Assembly: GCA_039984715.1 (NCBI GenBank)
Contig: JBDWUA010000016.1
Coordinates: 372,001-436,000 of the forward strand
DNA length: 64,000 bases
DNA from: JABSSA01 sp039984715
GTDB taxonomy: Bacteria > Pseudomonadota > Alphaproteobacteria > Rhodobacterales > Rhodobacteraceae
Direction: 5' to 3'
Shown piece after piece: positions 41,545-50,890 of the stretch. How positions within the stretch are numbered: position 1 is the first letter of the stretch; each line of letters starts with the position of its first letter. The notes beneath the pieces were generated by a model. The model ran no database searches. It saw only the letters and a program-made list of their open reading frames with translations, and was not told where the DNA came from. A program made the translations under genes and the position numbers.

Positions 41545-42005
41545 GACGTTTTATCACCGTTCTTGTTGCCCTGTGTTTGGCATTCCCGCTTTGGGCATTG
41601 GATCCATCGGAAAAGCTGGATGATCCCGTTTTGGAAGAACGCGCACGGGGCTTGGATCACGAAATTCGCTGTGTTCAATGCCAATCCGAAGCGGTTGCAT
41701 CCTCCAATGCGAATTGGGCACAGGATGCGCGAAAGATGATCCGGGAACGCATCTTGGCCGGGGATTCCGATGCACAGGTCAAATCCTTTTTTGTCGAACG
41801 CTATGGCGAATTTGTTTTGATGGACCCGCCCAAGACGGGTTCAAATCTGTTGTTGTGGGCTGCTGGTCCCTTGATGGCTTTGTTGGGCGTTTTAGGGGGG
41901 CTGAATTATTTGCGCACTCGGGCCAAAGTCACAGCAGCACCAGAGGCTGAATTGACACAAGACGAACGTGATCGGCTGAAAGGTATTCTTGATCGTGCCG
42001 AATGA
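41541..42005 (+). CDS. ccmH: Cytochrome c maturation thioreductase CcmH
   Basis: CcmH keeps apocytochrome cysteines reduced before haem attachment. The 154-residue protein has a signal peptide/anchor, the active-site IRCVQCQSEAVASSNA (Cys44 and Cys47) and a C-terminal membrane helix (LLLWAAGPLMALLGVLGGLNYL). It is translationally coupled to ccmF. The third lyase subunit, CcmI, is not downstream; the next gene is an unrelated hydratase. Confidence 0.95.
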   Translation: MRRFITVLVALCLAFPLWALDPSEKLDDPVLEERARGLDHEIRCVQCQSEAVASSNANWAQDARKMIRERILAGDSDAQVKSFFVERYGEFVLMDPPKTGSNLLLWAAGPLMALLGVLGGLNYLRTRAKVTAAPEAELTQDERDRLKGILDRAE

Positions 42006-42075
42006 CGTGTGGTTGCTCTTTTCTCTGACAAAATGATGCGTATTTATATCTCTGAATGAATAGAAGGGCCGGCCA

Positions 42076-42852
42076 ATGCGCTATGAGACAATTACGTTCG
42101 ACATCGACGAGGGGCTTGCCCTTGTAACCTTGAACCGTCCTGACACATTGAATGGTCTGACGACGCAAATGCGTGCGGAAATTCAACATGCCATGACGGA
42201 TGCAGGGCAGCGGGCACGTGCCGTGGTTCTGACCGGTGCAGGACGCGCATTTTGTTCAGGTCAAGATCTGGGCGATAGCGGAAACGCTGCGGATCTGGAT
42301 CTGGAACGCACATTGCGTGACGAATATACGCCGATGTTAGATTCTGTGGTCAATTGCCCAATCCCGACAATTGCTGCGGTGAATGGAGCTGCTGCGGGGG
42401 CTGGTGCCAATCTGGCACTGTCTTGTGATGTCGTAATCGCAACGCAAAGTGCGTATTTCATGCAGGCGTTTTCGCGCATCGGGCTAATCCCAGATGCTGG
42501 CGGGACTTATGTCATGCCTCGCACCGTTGGCATGGCCAAAGCGATGGGTGCCGCGTTGTTTGCAGACAAGATCACTGCGCAACAGGCGGATCAATGGGGG
42601 CTGATTTGGGAAGCCGTCGCAGACAGCGAATTCGATGCCCATTGGCGCAAACGTGCGATGCATTTGGCAAAGGGGCCAACTCAGGCTTATGGGGCGATCA
42701 AACGTGTTATTCGCGCAAGCTGGGCAAACGACTTTCAGGAACAATTGCTGCTTGAAGCCCAAGAGCAGGGTACATGCGGCAAGTCGCGGGACTTTATGGA
42801 AGGTGTGATGGCCTTCATGCAGAAGCGCCCTGCCGAATTCGAGGGACGCTGA
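42076..42852 (+). CDS. Enoyl-CoA hydratase/isomerase, PaaG-like
   Basis: This 258-residue crotonase-fold enzyme has the oxyanion-hole motifs FCSGQDLGD (about residues 59-67) and AAVNGAAAGAGANLAL, and the catalytic Asp in IGLIPDAGGTYVMPR. The SGQDL form and the DAGGTY segment resemble PaaG, which isomerises ring-epoxide CoA in phenylacetate breakdown. No other paa gene is nearby, so the substrate is uncertain. AGAAGGG precedes the ATG. Confidence 0.85.
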   Translation: MRYETITFDIDEGLALVTLNRPDTLNGLTTQMRAEIQHAMTDAGQRARAVVLTGAGRAFCSGQDLGDSGNAADLDLERTLRDEYTPMLDSVVNCPIPTIAAVNGAAAGAGANLALSCDVVIATQSAYFMQAFSRIGLIPDAGGTYVMPRTVGMAKAMGAALFADKITAQQADQWGLIWEAVADSEFDAHWRKRAMHLAKGPTQAYGAIKRVIRASWANDFQEQLLLEAQEQGTCGKSRDFMEGVMAFMQKRPAEFEGR

Positions 42853-42884
42853 CACACACCTGCATTTTGTGGCGTGATTACAGG

Positions 42885-42906
42885 GTATTCGGGCGGCTCG
42901 GAATAC
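42885..42906. repeat. Hairpin between convergent genes
   Basis: GTATTC and GAATAC flank a 10-base GC-rich loop between the hydratase gene and a convergent small gene. It is followed by TGTTTCTT on the plus strand. Possible terminator, weak. Confidence 0.35.
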
Positions 42907-42965
42907 TGTTTCTTCAGGGCGTGTCTGAACTCTGGTGCGGAATTCGTATGCCTAAGGTGCGACGG

Positions 42966-43328
42966 CTATGACTCTTCATGAGGTGAAAAGACGAAGGTGT
43001 CAGTGTCTGACGCGTCTCGTTTTGGGATCACTTTGACGATTGTGCGTCGCGTGCGAAATGTTGGCATGACCCGGCTGTCCGCGTTGATATTCTTCACAGG
43101 GCGGAGCGGTGGTTCCTGATCATCAACTTTTTGGGTTGAAGGGGCGAATGATGTGTCTTCGCATGTGAAGCCATCTGGAATGGGCGCAGTACCGATTGGG
43201 GTAAAGGTTTCGATAAGTGGCGAGATTTTGACATTTGGCAAAGCGATTTGGTGAGAGTCATCTTCGCCGAGAATCTCATTTGCCCAATTTTCAGCAGCTT
43301 CGGACCAGTCGTAGGATTTATCGCGCAT
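42966..43328 (-). CDS. Hypothetical protein, probably partly disordered
   Basis: A 120-residue frame with GAGGA eight bases before the ATG. The N-terminus is acidic with tryptophans (YDWSEAAENWANEILGEDD); the rest is proline-, threonine- and serine-rich (PLIETFTPIGTAPIPDGF) and ends with a basic then acidic tail. No signal peptide, membrane segment or known domain is visible. It lies between the hydratase and gltA, minus strand. Confidence 0.5.
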   Translation of the reverse strand: MRDKSYDWSEAAENWANEILGEDDSHQIALPNVKISPLIETFTPIGTAPIPDGFTCEDTSFAPSTQKVDDQEPPLRPVKNINADSRVMPTFRTRRTIVKVIPKRDASDTDTFVFSPHEES

Positions 43329-43406
43329 CTGAGACGTCCTCGCAAATTGCCAACCGAAAGAACGATGATCGCGTCAATGGAAAGCAAACAAGGCAGCGAC
43401 CACGAA

Positions 43407-43436
43407 TAAGGGGACCATCTTGCGATGATCCCCTTA
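43407..43436 (-). terminator. Hairpin after gltA
   Basis: TAAGGGGA and TCCCCTTA with an inner CATC/GATG pair form a long stem with one mismatch, 26 bases beyond the gltA stop codon. On the minus strand it is followed by TTCGTGG, a poor U-tract, so efficiency is uncertain. Confidence 0.55.
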
Positions 43437-43461
43437 ATACTTTGCTAATAACTGGCAGGTC

Positions 43462-44757
43462 TTAACGGTTTTCTATGTCGATATAGTCACGTTCCGTATC
43501 GCCAAGGTACAATTGGCGTGGCCGTCCAATTTTGTTTTGTGGATCCGCGATCATCTCTTTCCACTGGCTGACCCAGCCAACTGTGCGGCTAAGCGCAAAG
43601 ATCGGTGTGAACATGGATGTTGGGAAACCCATCGCTTCAAGAATGATGCCCGAATAGAAATCGACATTCGGGAACAGTTTCTTTTCAGCAAAATACGGAT
43701 CGGCCAAGGCCGCCGCCTCAAGTTCTTTGGCGGTTGCAAGGATTGGGTTGTTTTCGACACCCAGCAATTCCAACACTTCATCCGCAGACTGTTTCATAAC
43801 CGTCGCACGTGGATCAAAGTTTTTGTAGACGCGGTGACCAAAGCCCATCAGGCGGAACGGGTCATTTTTGTCTTTAGCGCGTGCGATATATTCAGGAATG
43901 CGATCCGGTGTGCCGATTTCGTTCAGCATTTCCAAACAGGCTTGGTTCGCGCCACCATGTGCCGGTCCCCACAGACATGCGATGCCCGCAGCAATACAAG
44001 CAAACGGATTTGCTCCCGAAGACGAGGCCAAACGGACTGTGGATGTGGATGCATTTTGTTCGTGGTCGGCATGCAAGGTGAAAATCCGATCCATCGCGCG
44101 CGACAAAATCGGGTTCACTTCGTATTCCTCGGCGGGAACGCTAAAGCACATGCGCAAGAAATTTGATGCGTAATCCAGATCGTTGCGTGGATAAACGAAC
44201 GGTTGTCCTATCGAATATTTGTAAGCCCAGGCCGCAATAGTTGGCATTTTGGCGATCAAACGGTGGCTTGCAATCTCGCGTTGACGTTCATCGGCAACAT
44301 CAGTTGAATCGTGATAAAAGGCCGACATTGCGCCAACGACCCCAACCATGATGGCCATAGGATGGGCATCGCGGCGGAACCCACGGAAGAAATTGACCAT
44401 CTGTTCATGCAGCATCGTGTGCCGCGTGATCGTGCTTTCGAAATTCTCAAGCTCTTTTGCAGTCGGCAGTTCACCATAAAGCAGCAAATAGCAGACTTCG
44501 AGGTAATGCGACTTGCCCGCCAGTTGGTCAATTGGATAACCACGGTGCAGCAATTCCCCTTTGCCGCCATCAATGAATGTAATCGTGCTGTCACAGCTCG
44601 CAGTTGAGGTAAAACCCGGGTCGTATGTAAATACCCCAGCCTGTCCGTACAGTTTGCGAATGTCGATGACGTCTGGTCCCGTGGTGGGTGAATGGATCGG
44701 CAGTTCGTAGCTCGCTCCATCAATGGTCAATGTTGCAGATTTAGTAGTGTCGGCCAT
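43462..44757 (-). CDS. gltA: Citrate synthase
   Basis: This is the first enzyme of the citric acid cycle, of the 431-residue hexameric, NADH-sensitive type found in Gram-negative bacteria. The N-terminal beta region contains GVFTYDPGFTSTASCDS and IDGGKGELLHRGYPIDQL. Catalytic residues lie in LWGPAHGGANQACLEML (His), GFGHRVYKNFDPRA (His) and the Asp in FPNVDFYSGI. Just upstream are two adjoining hairpins and GGAAGGAAT as ribosome site. Confidence 0.98.
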   Translation of the reverse strand: MADTTKSATLTIDGASYELPIHSPTTGPDVIDIRKLYGQAGVFTYDPGFTSTASCDSTITFIDGGKGELLHRGYPIDQLAGKSHYLEVCYLLLYGELPTAKELENFESTITRHTMLHEQMVNFFRGFRRDAHPMAIMVGVVGAMSAFYHDSTDVADERQREIASHRLIAKMPTIAAWAYKYSIGQPFVYPRNDLDYASNFLRMCFSVPAEEYEVNPILSRAMDRIFTLHADHEQNASTSTVRLASSSGANPFACIAAGIACLWGPAHGGANQACLEMLNEIGTPDRIPEYIARAKDKNDPFRLMGFGHRVYKNFDPRATVMKQSADEVLELLGVENNPILATAKELEAAALADPYFAEKKLFPNVDFYSGIILEAMGFPTSMFTPIFALSRTVGWVSQWKEMIADPQNKIGRPRQLYLGDTERDYIDIENR

Positions 44758-44782
44758 GACTGTATTCCTTCCATCATCAAGC

Positions 44783-44812
44783 GGTGGTCAGACCACCGGG
44801 ACCTTCTGGTCC
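44783..44812 (-). promoter_or_regulatory. Two adjoining hairpins in the gltA leader
   Basis: GGTGGT-CAG-ACCACC (inner part of a perfect GGTGGTC/GACCACC palindrome) and GGACC-TTCT-GGTCC lie side by side 26-55 bases before the gltA start, between gltX and gltA. They may end the gltX message, stabilise gltA mRNA or affect its translation. Confidence 0.4.
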
Positions 44813-44853
44813 TTCGTTACGCACGGCCTGTAAAAAAGAAGTGAACCTTTTTA

Positions 44854-46248
44854 TCAGGCCGACGCCTCTTGTAGTCGGACCAGACTTTCATCACGCCCCA
44901 AAACAAGCATCATATCAAACACCGAAGGTGTAACTGCGCGTCCTGCCAATGCTGCGCGCAATGGTCCGGCCAGTTTTCCAAACTTGACGTCTTGCGCTTC
45001 GGCGAAAGCCCCAAGCGCTGCCTCCAGATGTTCCCGATCCCACCTAACGGTTTGCAACTGCGGCGTCAATTCCCGCAGTATACTAATGGATACTGAATCA
45101 AGTGATTTTGATGACTTTTCATCTGGAGTAATTGGACGTTCGGTCAGCGCAAAATATGATTTTTCAATCAGTTCTGGCAAAGTTTTGGCGCGTCCTTGGA
45201 CAAATGGCAATGCAGCCTCAAAGCCCGATGCCTGTTTTTGGGTGAATGCTGGATTCCCGCTTGCAGGAAGGTATGCCGCCACTTCACGCTGCAATGCAGC
45301 GGGGTCAGTCGATGCAATGTGCTGTCCTGACAAATGTTCCAACTTTTTGGTGTCGAAACGGGCAGGAGCCTTGCCGATTCCACCCAAGTCAAACCATTCA
45401 AGCGCTTGTTCATCGGTGAAAAACTCGTCGTCCCCATGGCTCCACCCGAGACGCGCAAGATAATTTCGCATGCCTGCCGCAGGATATCCCATGGCCTGAT
45501 ATTCTTGCGCACCCAACGCGCCGTGGCGCTTGGACAGCTTTTTGCCGTCAGGACCGTGAATCAGTGGAATATGCGCCCAAACCGGAATGTCCCAACCCAT
45601 CGCTGAATAGATCATCATCTGCCGGGCCGCGTTGTTTAGGTGGTCATCCCCACGAATAACATGTGTAACACCCATATCGTGATCATCGACGACGACGGCC
45701 AGCATATAAACGGGCGTGCCGTCAGAGCGTAACAGAACCATGTCGTCCAGTTGATCATTGCGGATTGTGACATCGCCCTGAACTTGATCGCGGATGATCG
45801 TTTCGCCAGATTGAGGTGCCTTGATCCGCACAACAGACGGCGTATCGGGATGATCAGAGGCTGCCACATCCCGCCAAGGCGAGCGAAACAGGGTTGATCG
45901 CCCTTCGGCGCGTGCGGCTTCCCGAAACGCGGCGATTTCGTCCTGAGTCGAAAAACACTTGTAGGCTTTACCCTCTGACAGCAATTGATGCGCGACTTCT
46001 GCATGTCGGCCTGCGTTCTCGAACTGGCTGATCGGATCACCATCCCAGTCAAGACCCAGCCAAGTCAGGCCTTGCAAAATTGCGGCCGTTGCTTCGGGGG
46101 TTGATCGTTCGCGGTCAGTGTCTTCGATCCGAAGCAAAAACTGCCCACCCCGACCACGCGCGTACAACCAATTAAACAAAGCGGTGCGTGCGCCGCCAAT
46201 ATGAAGGAAGCCAGTAGGCGAGGGTGCAAAGCGGGTTACGACGGACAT
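44854..46248 (-). CDS. gltX: Glutamyl-tRNA synthetase
   Basis: The open frame extends far upstream, but the class I synthetase sequence starts at the ATG at 46248 (SVVTRFAPSPTGFLHIGGARTAL), giving 464 residues. HIGG is the HIGH-type motif and KLSKRHG the KMSKS-type motif. Other family blocks are LRIEDTDRERS and GWSHGDDEFF. The extra upstream 88 codons overlap the divergent comEC gene and are not coding. A weak AAGG precedes the start. The second copy of gltX common in alphaproteobacteria is not in this window. Confidence 0.96.
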   Translation of the reverse strand: MSVVTRFAPSPTGFLHIGGARTALFNWLYARGRGGQFLLRIEDTDRERSTPEATAAILQGLTWLGLDWDGDPISQFENAGRHAEVAHQLLSEGKAYKCFSTQDEIAAFREAARAEGRSTLFRSPWRDVAASDHPDTPSVVRIKAPQSGETIIRDQVQGDVTIRNDQLDDMVLLRSDGTPVYMLAVVVDDHDMGVTHVIRGDDHLNNAARQMMIYSAMGWDIPVWAHIPLIHGPDGKKLSKRHGALGAQEYQAMGYPAAGMRNYLARLGWSHGDDEFFTDEQALEWFDLGGIGKAPARFDTKKLEHLSGQHIASTDPAALQREVAAYLPASGNPAFTQKQASGFEAALPFVQGRAKTLPELIEKSYFALTERPITPDEKSSKSLDSVSISILRELTPQLQTVRWDREHLEAALGAFAEAQDVKFGKLAGPLRAALAGRAVTPSVFDMMLVLGRDESLVRLQEASA

Positions 46249-46324
46249 CAGGAGTTTACCTTGTGCTAACCAAGTTGGGTTTAGGTGTATGCCTCTACTA
46301 TCCAGCACAGGCAAAGGGGGCAAG

Positions 46325-48403
46325 ATGGGCTGGCTATCTGGCGTTCTTGCTGTGCAACGCGGACATTTGTTTCCATGGCTTGCGGTTGGGCTGGCAATGG
46401 GGGTTGGACTGTACTTTTCGTTGCGGTTCGAACCTGATGCAATGACCCTTGGCGCAACGGCTGCTTTTGCCACGATCTGCTTTTTGTTAGCGCGCATTTT
46501 TCGATTCGACACCGGGCCGCTTTGGATGCTTGTGGGAATGGCAGCTTTGGGGGTCTTGCTGGCGTCAGGCCGCGCGCAGTTGGTGTCCGGTCCAGTGTTG
46601 GGCTGGCATTATTATGGCGGCATCGAAGGGCGGGTCATCGGTTTAGATCGATCTGGATCTGACGCCGTGCGGATCACGTTGGACCAAGTCGTATTGTCCA
46701 ACGTCTCGCCTCAGAAAACGCCGATCCGTGTACGCGTGTCTATGCATGGGGACGCGGCATTGGGAATCGTTCCGCAACCGGGTATGCGCATCATGACGAC
46801 GGGGCATTTGTCCCCACCGGGTGGCCCTGTTGAGCCGGGAGGCTTTGATTTCCAACGCCATGCGTGGTTCCTGAAACTTGGTGGTGTTGGCTATACCCGT
46901 GTTCCAATCCTGTCTGCGGCGCAGCCCGACACTGGTTGGTCACTGTGGGTCTTTCGGTTGCGAATGGCGATATCCGGACATGTGCGAACTTTGTTGCCCG
47001 ATGATGTTGGTGGATTTGCCGCAGCCGTCACGACCGGGGATCGCAGCGGGATGAGCCCGCAATCTCTTGATGATCTGCGTGCAGCAAATACGGCCCATTT
47101 ATTGGCCATTTCAGGTCTGCATATGGGATTGCTCAGTGGCTTTATCTTTGGCCTGTTGCGCATTGTGTTTGCATTGATCCCGTTTGTGGCGTTGCGATGG
47201 CCTGCACGCAAACTGGCGGCAGGTGGGGCATTGATCGCGGCGACGTTCTATTTGTCATTGTCGGGTGGCAGTGTGTCAACGGAACGTGCATTTGTCATGG
47301 CCGCTGTCGCCTTGGTCGCGATCATGCTTGATCGCCGCGCCCTCAGCTTACGGTCAGTGGCGATTGCGGCCCTGATCGTCCTGACATTGCGTCCCGAAGC
47401 ATTATTAAGTCCGGGGTTTCAAATGTCCTTTGCCGCCACCGCAGCGTTGGTCGCCGTTTTCCAACATCTGCGTGGCGTCGACCTGAGCTTTGGCTTGCCA
47501 ATGGTCGCGGGAACCCTTGGCGTGTTAATCTCCTCGGCAGTTGCGGGGCTTGCCACAGCGCCGATTGGGGCGGCGCATTTCAATGCATTGTCACATTACG
47601 GATTGATCGCAAATCTTATCAGCGTGCCTCTTATGGGGATCATCGTGATTCCGGCGGCTGTTCTGGCTGCGCTCCTTGCGCCCTTCGGATTGGAATTTGT
47701 GGGGCTTTGGGCCATGGGGTTGGGGCTGCGTCTGATCCTTGGTGTTTCGCATTGGGTCGCCTCATTGGACGGTGCGCGCAGTTTCGTGCCCGGACCGGAC
47801 CCCGAAGTGTTACCGCTTTTGTGTTTTGGTGCGGTCTTTGTGATCCTGTGGCGCGGGCATGCGCGCTGGATTGGTGTCATCCCTGTCGTTGCGGCCATCA
47901 CACTTTGGACCCAAGTTGACCGACCGGGTGTATTGATCGCGGATCAGGGCAATTTGGTTGGCGTCATGACCGATAAAGGGCGCGCATTGTCCAAACCCAA
48001 GGGGGCAGGGTTCATTGCAAAAAACTGGCTAGAAAACGATGGTGAACGTATCGCGCAAGAGGATGCAGCCATACGGTGGCCCAAAGACGGTGCGTTTATG
48101 GGGGGCGTAAACGTTGTGCATTTGAACGGAAAACGCGCAATCGCTGCGTTTGACAGATGTGCAGCGGATCAAGTGATCATAGCATCGGCCGCTTTGGAAT
48201 TGGACAGTTGCGTTGTCATCGATCCAGACAAACTATCTGAATCTGGTGCTTTGGCGCTGATGACGGGGCAAGATGGGATTTATATTCGCAGTGTTCGCGA
48301 CGTGACCGGAACACGCCATTGGTCACAATGGCCCGATTCAAAAACGCAGCCGGGCTGGTGGGCCAAGCTGCGTTTTGCAAAAAATGAGGATGTGAAACCC
48401 TAG
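46325..48403 (+). CDS. comEC: ComEC/Rec2-family DNA uptake channel
   Basis: ComEC carries transforming DNA across the inner membrane; in Rhodobacter capsulatus it is needed by cells receiving gene-transfer-agent DNA. The ATG at 46325 has AAAGGGGG upstream and gives 692 residues. After an N-terminal membrane pair and a soluble OB-type part comes the competence domain with LLAISGLHMGLLSG near residue 265 and about eight further membrane segments. The C-terminal region resembles the end of ComEC, but the HxHxDH motif of a metallo-beta-lactamase domain is not visible. It overlaps the 3' end of lexA by four bases, tail to tail. Confidence 0.92.
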   Translation: MGWLSGVLAVQRGHLFPWLAVGLAMGVGLYFSLRFEPDAMTLGATAAFATICFLLARIFRFDTGPLWMLVGMAALGVLLASGRAQLVSGPVLGWHYYGGIEGRVIGLDRSGSDAVRITLDQVVLSNVSPQKTPIRVRVSMHGDAALGIVPQPGMRIMTTGHLSPPGGPVEPGGFDFQRHAWFLKLGGVGYTRVPILSAAQPDTGWSLWVFRLRMAISGHVRTLLPDDVGGFAAAVTTGDRSGMSPQSLDDLRAANTAHLLAISGLHMGLLSGFIFGLLRIVFALIPFVALRWPARKLAAGGALIAATFYLSLSGGSVSTERAFVMAAVALVAIMLDRRALSLRSVAIAALIVLTLRPEALLSPGFQMSFAATAALVAVFQHLRGVDLSFGLPMVAGTLGVLISSAVAGLATAPIGAAHFNALSHYGLIANLISVPLMGIIVIPAAVLAALLAPFGLEFVGLWAMGLGLRLILGVSHWVASLDGARSFVPGPDPEVLPLLCFGAVFVILWRGHARWIGVIPVVAAITLWTQVDRPGVLIADQGNLVGVMTDKGRALSKPKGAGFIAKNWLENDGERIAQEDAAIRWPKDGAFMGGVNVVHLNGKRAIAAFDRCAADQVIIASAALELDSCVVIDPDKLSESGALALMTGQDGIYIRSVRDVTGTRHWSQWPDSKTQPGWWAKLRFAKNEDVKP

Positions 48404-49101
48404 TAGGTGCGGATCAGGCCGACCAGTTTGCCTTGCACCCGGACCTTGCCTGCTGGAAACACACGGGTCTCATAAGCCGGATTGGCCGCTTCCAATGCGA
48501 TTGTGCTGCCTTGACGCCGATAGCGTTTAAGAGTCGCTTCGTAATCTTCGACAACAGCCACAACGATATCGCCATTGTCGGCATTGGTTGTTTCTTCGAT
48601 CACAACCACATCACCGTGATTGATACCGGCATCGATCATTGAATCGCCCTTGACCTCAAGCGCGTAGTGTTCGCCACGTCCGGACAGCATTTGACCCGGT
48701 ACCGCAACAGAATGCGACGGTTCGGAAATGGCTGAAATTGGAACACCTGCCGCAATACGCCCCATAACGGGCAGTTCGACGGCGTGTACTTCGACCGGAA
48801 TGGCATTTCCCGGCGTTGGAACGTCCGGTTTACTGCCTTCGATCACGCGCGGTTTGAAACCGCTGGCGGGTGGCGTATCTTGCAGGCTGTCTGGAAGGCG
48901 GACAACTTCGATGGCGCGCGCACGATGCGCAAGACGCCGGATAAATCCACGCTCTTCCAATGCGGTGATCAAACGATGAATTCCAGACTTGGATCGAAGG
49001 TCCAAAGCCTCTTTCATTTCGTCAAAACTGGGCGGTACACCGTCCCGTTGAACGCGCTTGTGGATGAACTCCAGCAAATCCAGCTGCTTTTTCGTTAACA
49101 T
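48400..49101 (-). CDS. lexA: SOS repressor LexA
   Basis: LexA represses DNA-damage genes and cuts itself when RecA is activated. The 233-residue protein has the winged helix-turn-helix at residues 1-70, the Ala118-Gly119 cleavage site in GRIAAGVPIS, the catalytic Ser154 in GDSMIDAG and Lys192 in ATLKRYRR. GGGAGAG precedes the ATG. An alphaproteobacterial SOS box 33 bases upstream indicates autoregulation. Confidence 0.98.
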   Translation of the reverse strand: MLTKKQLDLLEFIHKRVQRDGVPPSFDEMKEALDLRSKSGIHRLITALEERGFIRRLAHRARAIEVVRLPDSLQDTPPASGFKPRVIEGSKPDVPTPGNAIPVEVHAVELPVMGRIAAGVPISAISEPSHSVAVPGQMLSGRGEHYALEVKGDSMIDAGINHGDVVVIEETTNADNGDIVVAVVEDYEATLKRYRRQGSTIALEAANPAYETRVFPAGKVRVQGKLVGLIRTY

Positions 49102-49133
49102 TCTGCTCTCCCAATCCCCGTTGGCTTGGCTTT

Positions 49134-49148
49134 GTTCTATACTTGTTC
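49134..49148. promoter_or_regulatory. LexA (SOS) box
   Basis: GTTC-TATACTT-GTTC is an exact match to the alphaproteobacterial direct-repeat consensus GTTC-N7-GTTC, 33 bases upstream of the lexA start codon. Self-repression of lexA is the expected role. Confidence 0.88.
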
Positions 49149-49246
49149 ACGTTTTGTGTCAACGGCACTCGTATAAGGGGAATGCCCTTCAACTGTCGCG
49201 GCCTAAGGTGAACGAAACGTTAACAGATTGTGGCAGAAGGATTTTC

Positions 49247-50419
49247 TTACAGTGAGATGTAGCTGACTGTTTCACCAATTTCGCGTGATTTGTCATGGGG
49301 TGGGCGCACAAGAAGAACATTTGCGGATGCAAGTACAGTCAGCAAGCTGGAATCTTGACGATCAAAGGCAGATATTTGACCGTTCTGTAGATGTGCACGC
49401 ATGTAATGTTCGCGCGGTCCGTTTTGATCCAATGGACGCGAGAGCGTGGCAGTAAACCGCGTAGGTGCGGTTTCGCCCAAACCCAGCATTTTTTGAATGA
49501 CGGGCACCAAAAACAAACGGCCACAGACAAGGGCGGACACAGGATTGCCCGGCAGACCCATCATTGGCGTTTCGCCCAAACGTCCGGCCATCAACGGTTT
49601 GCCCGGACGCATTGCGATCTTGTAAAAGGCCTGTTCCATGCCAAGATCAGCGGCAACATCGGCCACCAGATCATGATCCCCAACAGATGCGCCGCCAATG
49701 GTCACGATCAGATCAGCGCCATCTGCCAGCTCAAATGTTTGTTGCAGAGACGGTTTCGTGTCCCGCGCGATGGGCAATATCCGAGTTTGCGCGCCGTTCG
49801 CCTCAAGCATTGCGGCAAGTCCAAAGGTATTTGACGCAATAATTTGGTCTGGACCGGGTGTTTCGCCGGGCATGACAAGTTCGTCCCCAGTCGAAATAAG
49901 AGCGACAACAGGACGTCGCATCACCGGCACTGACGCAATATTCATTGATGCAAGCAATGCGACATCCGAGGCATTCAAAACGCGTGGCCCGGTCAATGGG
50001 TCGCCGTGATGAAAATCGCCACCAGCCGGGCGCACATGAGTGGCCCCGCGCGTGTCTCCGGTTACGGTGATCAAATCGTCTTTTCGCGTGACGTCTTCTT
50101 GAATGACCACACAATCAGAACCGGCGGGCAGGGGCGCGCCTGTGAAAATGCGCACGGCTTGTCCTGCGCCCAAAGTTCCGCCCCATGCATGCCCTGCGGC
50201 GGCCTCTCCGACGACTTTGAACATGCAGTCGCGTTCGACTTCTTGCCCTTTAACCGCATAGCCATCCATGGCAGAGGCGGCAAAGGGCGGTTGCGTGCGG
50301 TTTGACCTAACCGTTTCCGCCAGAACCCGTCCAGCAGCCTCGCGCAGGGGCGCCGTTTCAGCAGAAAGCGGGGTTACGATGCGAAAAAGGTGATCTAAGG
50401 CTTCGCTGACAGGGATCAT
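49247..50419 (-). CDS. moeA: Molybdopterin molybdotransferase MoeA
   Basis: MoeA inserts molybdate into molybdopterin. The 390-residue protein begins with the family start VSEALDHLF, then SAMDGYAVKG and GSDCVVIQED. The MoCF-fold domain carries ISTGDELV, TIGGASVGDHDLV and GLPGNPVSALV. Its start overlaps moaC by four bases, so the two cofactor genes are coupled. Confidence 0.96.
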   Translation of the reverse strand: MIPVSEALDHLFRIVTPLSAETAPLREAAGRVLAETVRSNRTQPPFAASAMDGYAVKGQEVERDCMFKVVGEAAAGHAWGGTLGAGQAVRIFTGAPLPAGSDCVVIQEDVTRKDDLITVTGDTRGATHVRPAGGDFHHGDPLTGPRVLNASDVALLASMNIASVPVMRRPVVALISTGDELVMPGETPGPDQIIASNTFGLAAMLEANGAQTRILPIARDTKPSLQQTFELADGADLIVTIGGASVGDHDLVADVAADLGMEQAFYKIAMRPGKPLMAGRLGETPMMGLPGNPVSALVCGRLFLVPVIQKMLGLGETAPTRFTATLSRPLDQNGPREHYMRAHLQNGQISAFDRQDSSLLTVLASANVLLVRPPHDKSREIGETVSYISL

Positions 50420-50889
50420 AAGGCTTCAAAGCGACCTGATTTGCCACCGTCTTTCAAGACGACACGTAACCCACCGATTTCCATGCCGCGATCAACGGCT
50501 TTGCACATATCATAGACAGTCAGCGCCGCGGTCGAGGCTGCGGTCAGTGCTTCCATTTCGACCCCGGTTTGGCCGGTTGTTTTGACCGTTGCGCGCACTT
50601 GAATACCGGGCAAGTCTGCGTCCGGCGTCAGATCGATGCTGACCTTTGCAATGGCCAATGGATGGCACAAAGGGATCAGGTCCGCAGTTTTCTTTGCCCC
50701 CATGATGCCGGCCAGACGCGCAACACCCAGAACATCACCCTTTTTGGCGCGACCTTCTGAAATGATTTCAAAAGTTTCCGGAAGCATCTTAATGTAGGCT
50801 TCGGCGACAGCTACGCGGTCTGTATGTTCCTTTTCGGAAACATCAACCATATGAGCGCGACCTTCGCCGTCGAAATGAGTCAGAGGCAT
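50416..50889 (-). CDS. moaC: Cyclic pyranopterin monophosphate synthase MoaC
   Basis: MoaC completes the first step of molybdopterin synthesis with MoaA. The ATG at 50889 is preceded by GGGGGGA and lies one base after the trpC stop; the open frame upstream is not used. The 157-residue protein has VDVSEKEHTDRVAVAEAY, GVARLAGIMGAKKTADLIPLCHPL and the active-site EMEALTAASTAALTVYDM. It bridges the trp and molybdenum genes in one transcript. Confidence 0.97.
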   Translation of the reverse strand: MPLTHFDGEGRAHMVDVSEKEHTDRVAVAEAYIKMLPETFEIISEGRAKKGDVLGVARLAGIMGAKKTADLIPLCHPLAIAKVSIDLTPDADLPGIQVRATVKTTGQTGVEMEALTAASTAALTVYDMCKAVDRGMEIGGLRVVLKDGGKSGRFEAL

Positions 50890-50890
50890 T

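Noticed and set aside
46249..46512. 88-residue N-terminal extension of gltX
   Set aside because: The family start is at 46248; the extension overlaps the divergent comEC start and is not protein-like.
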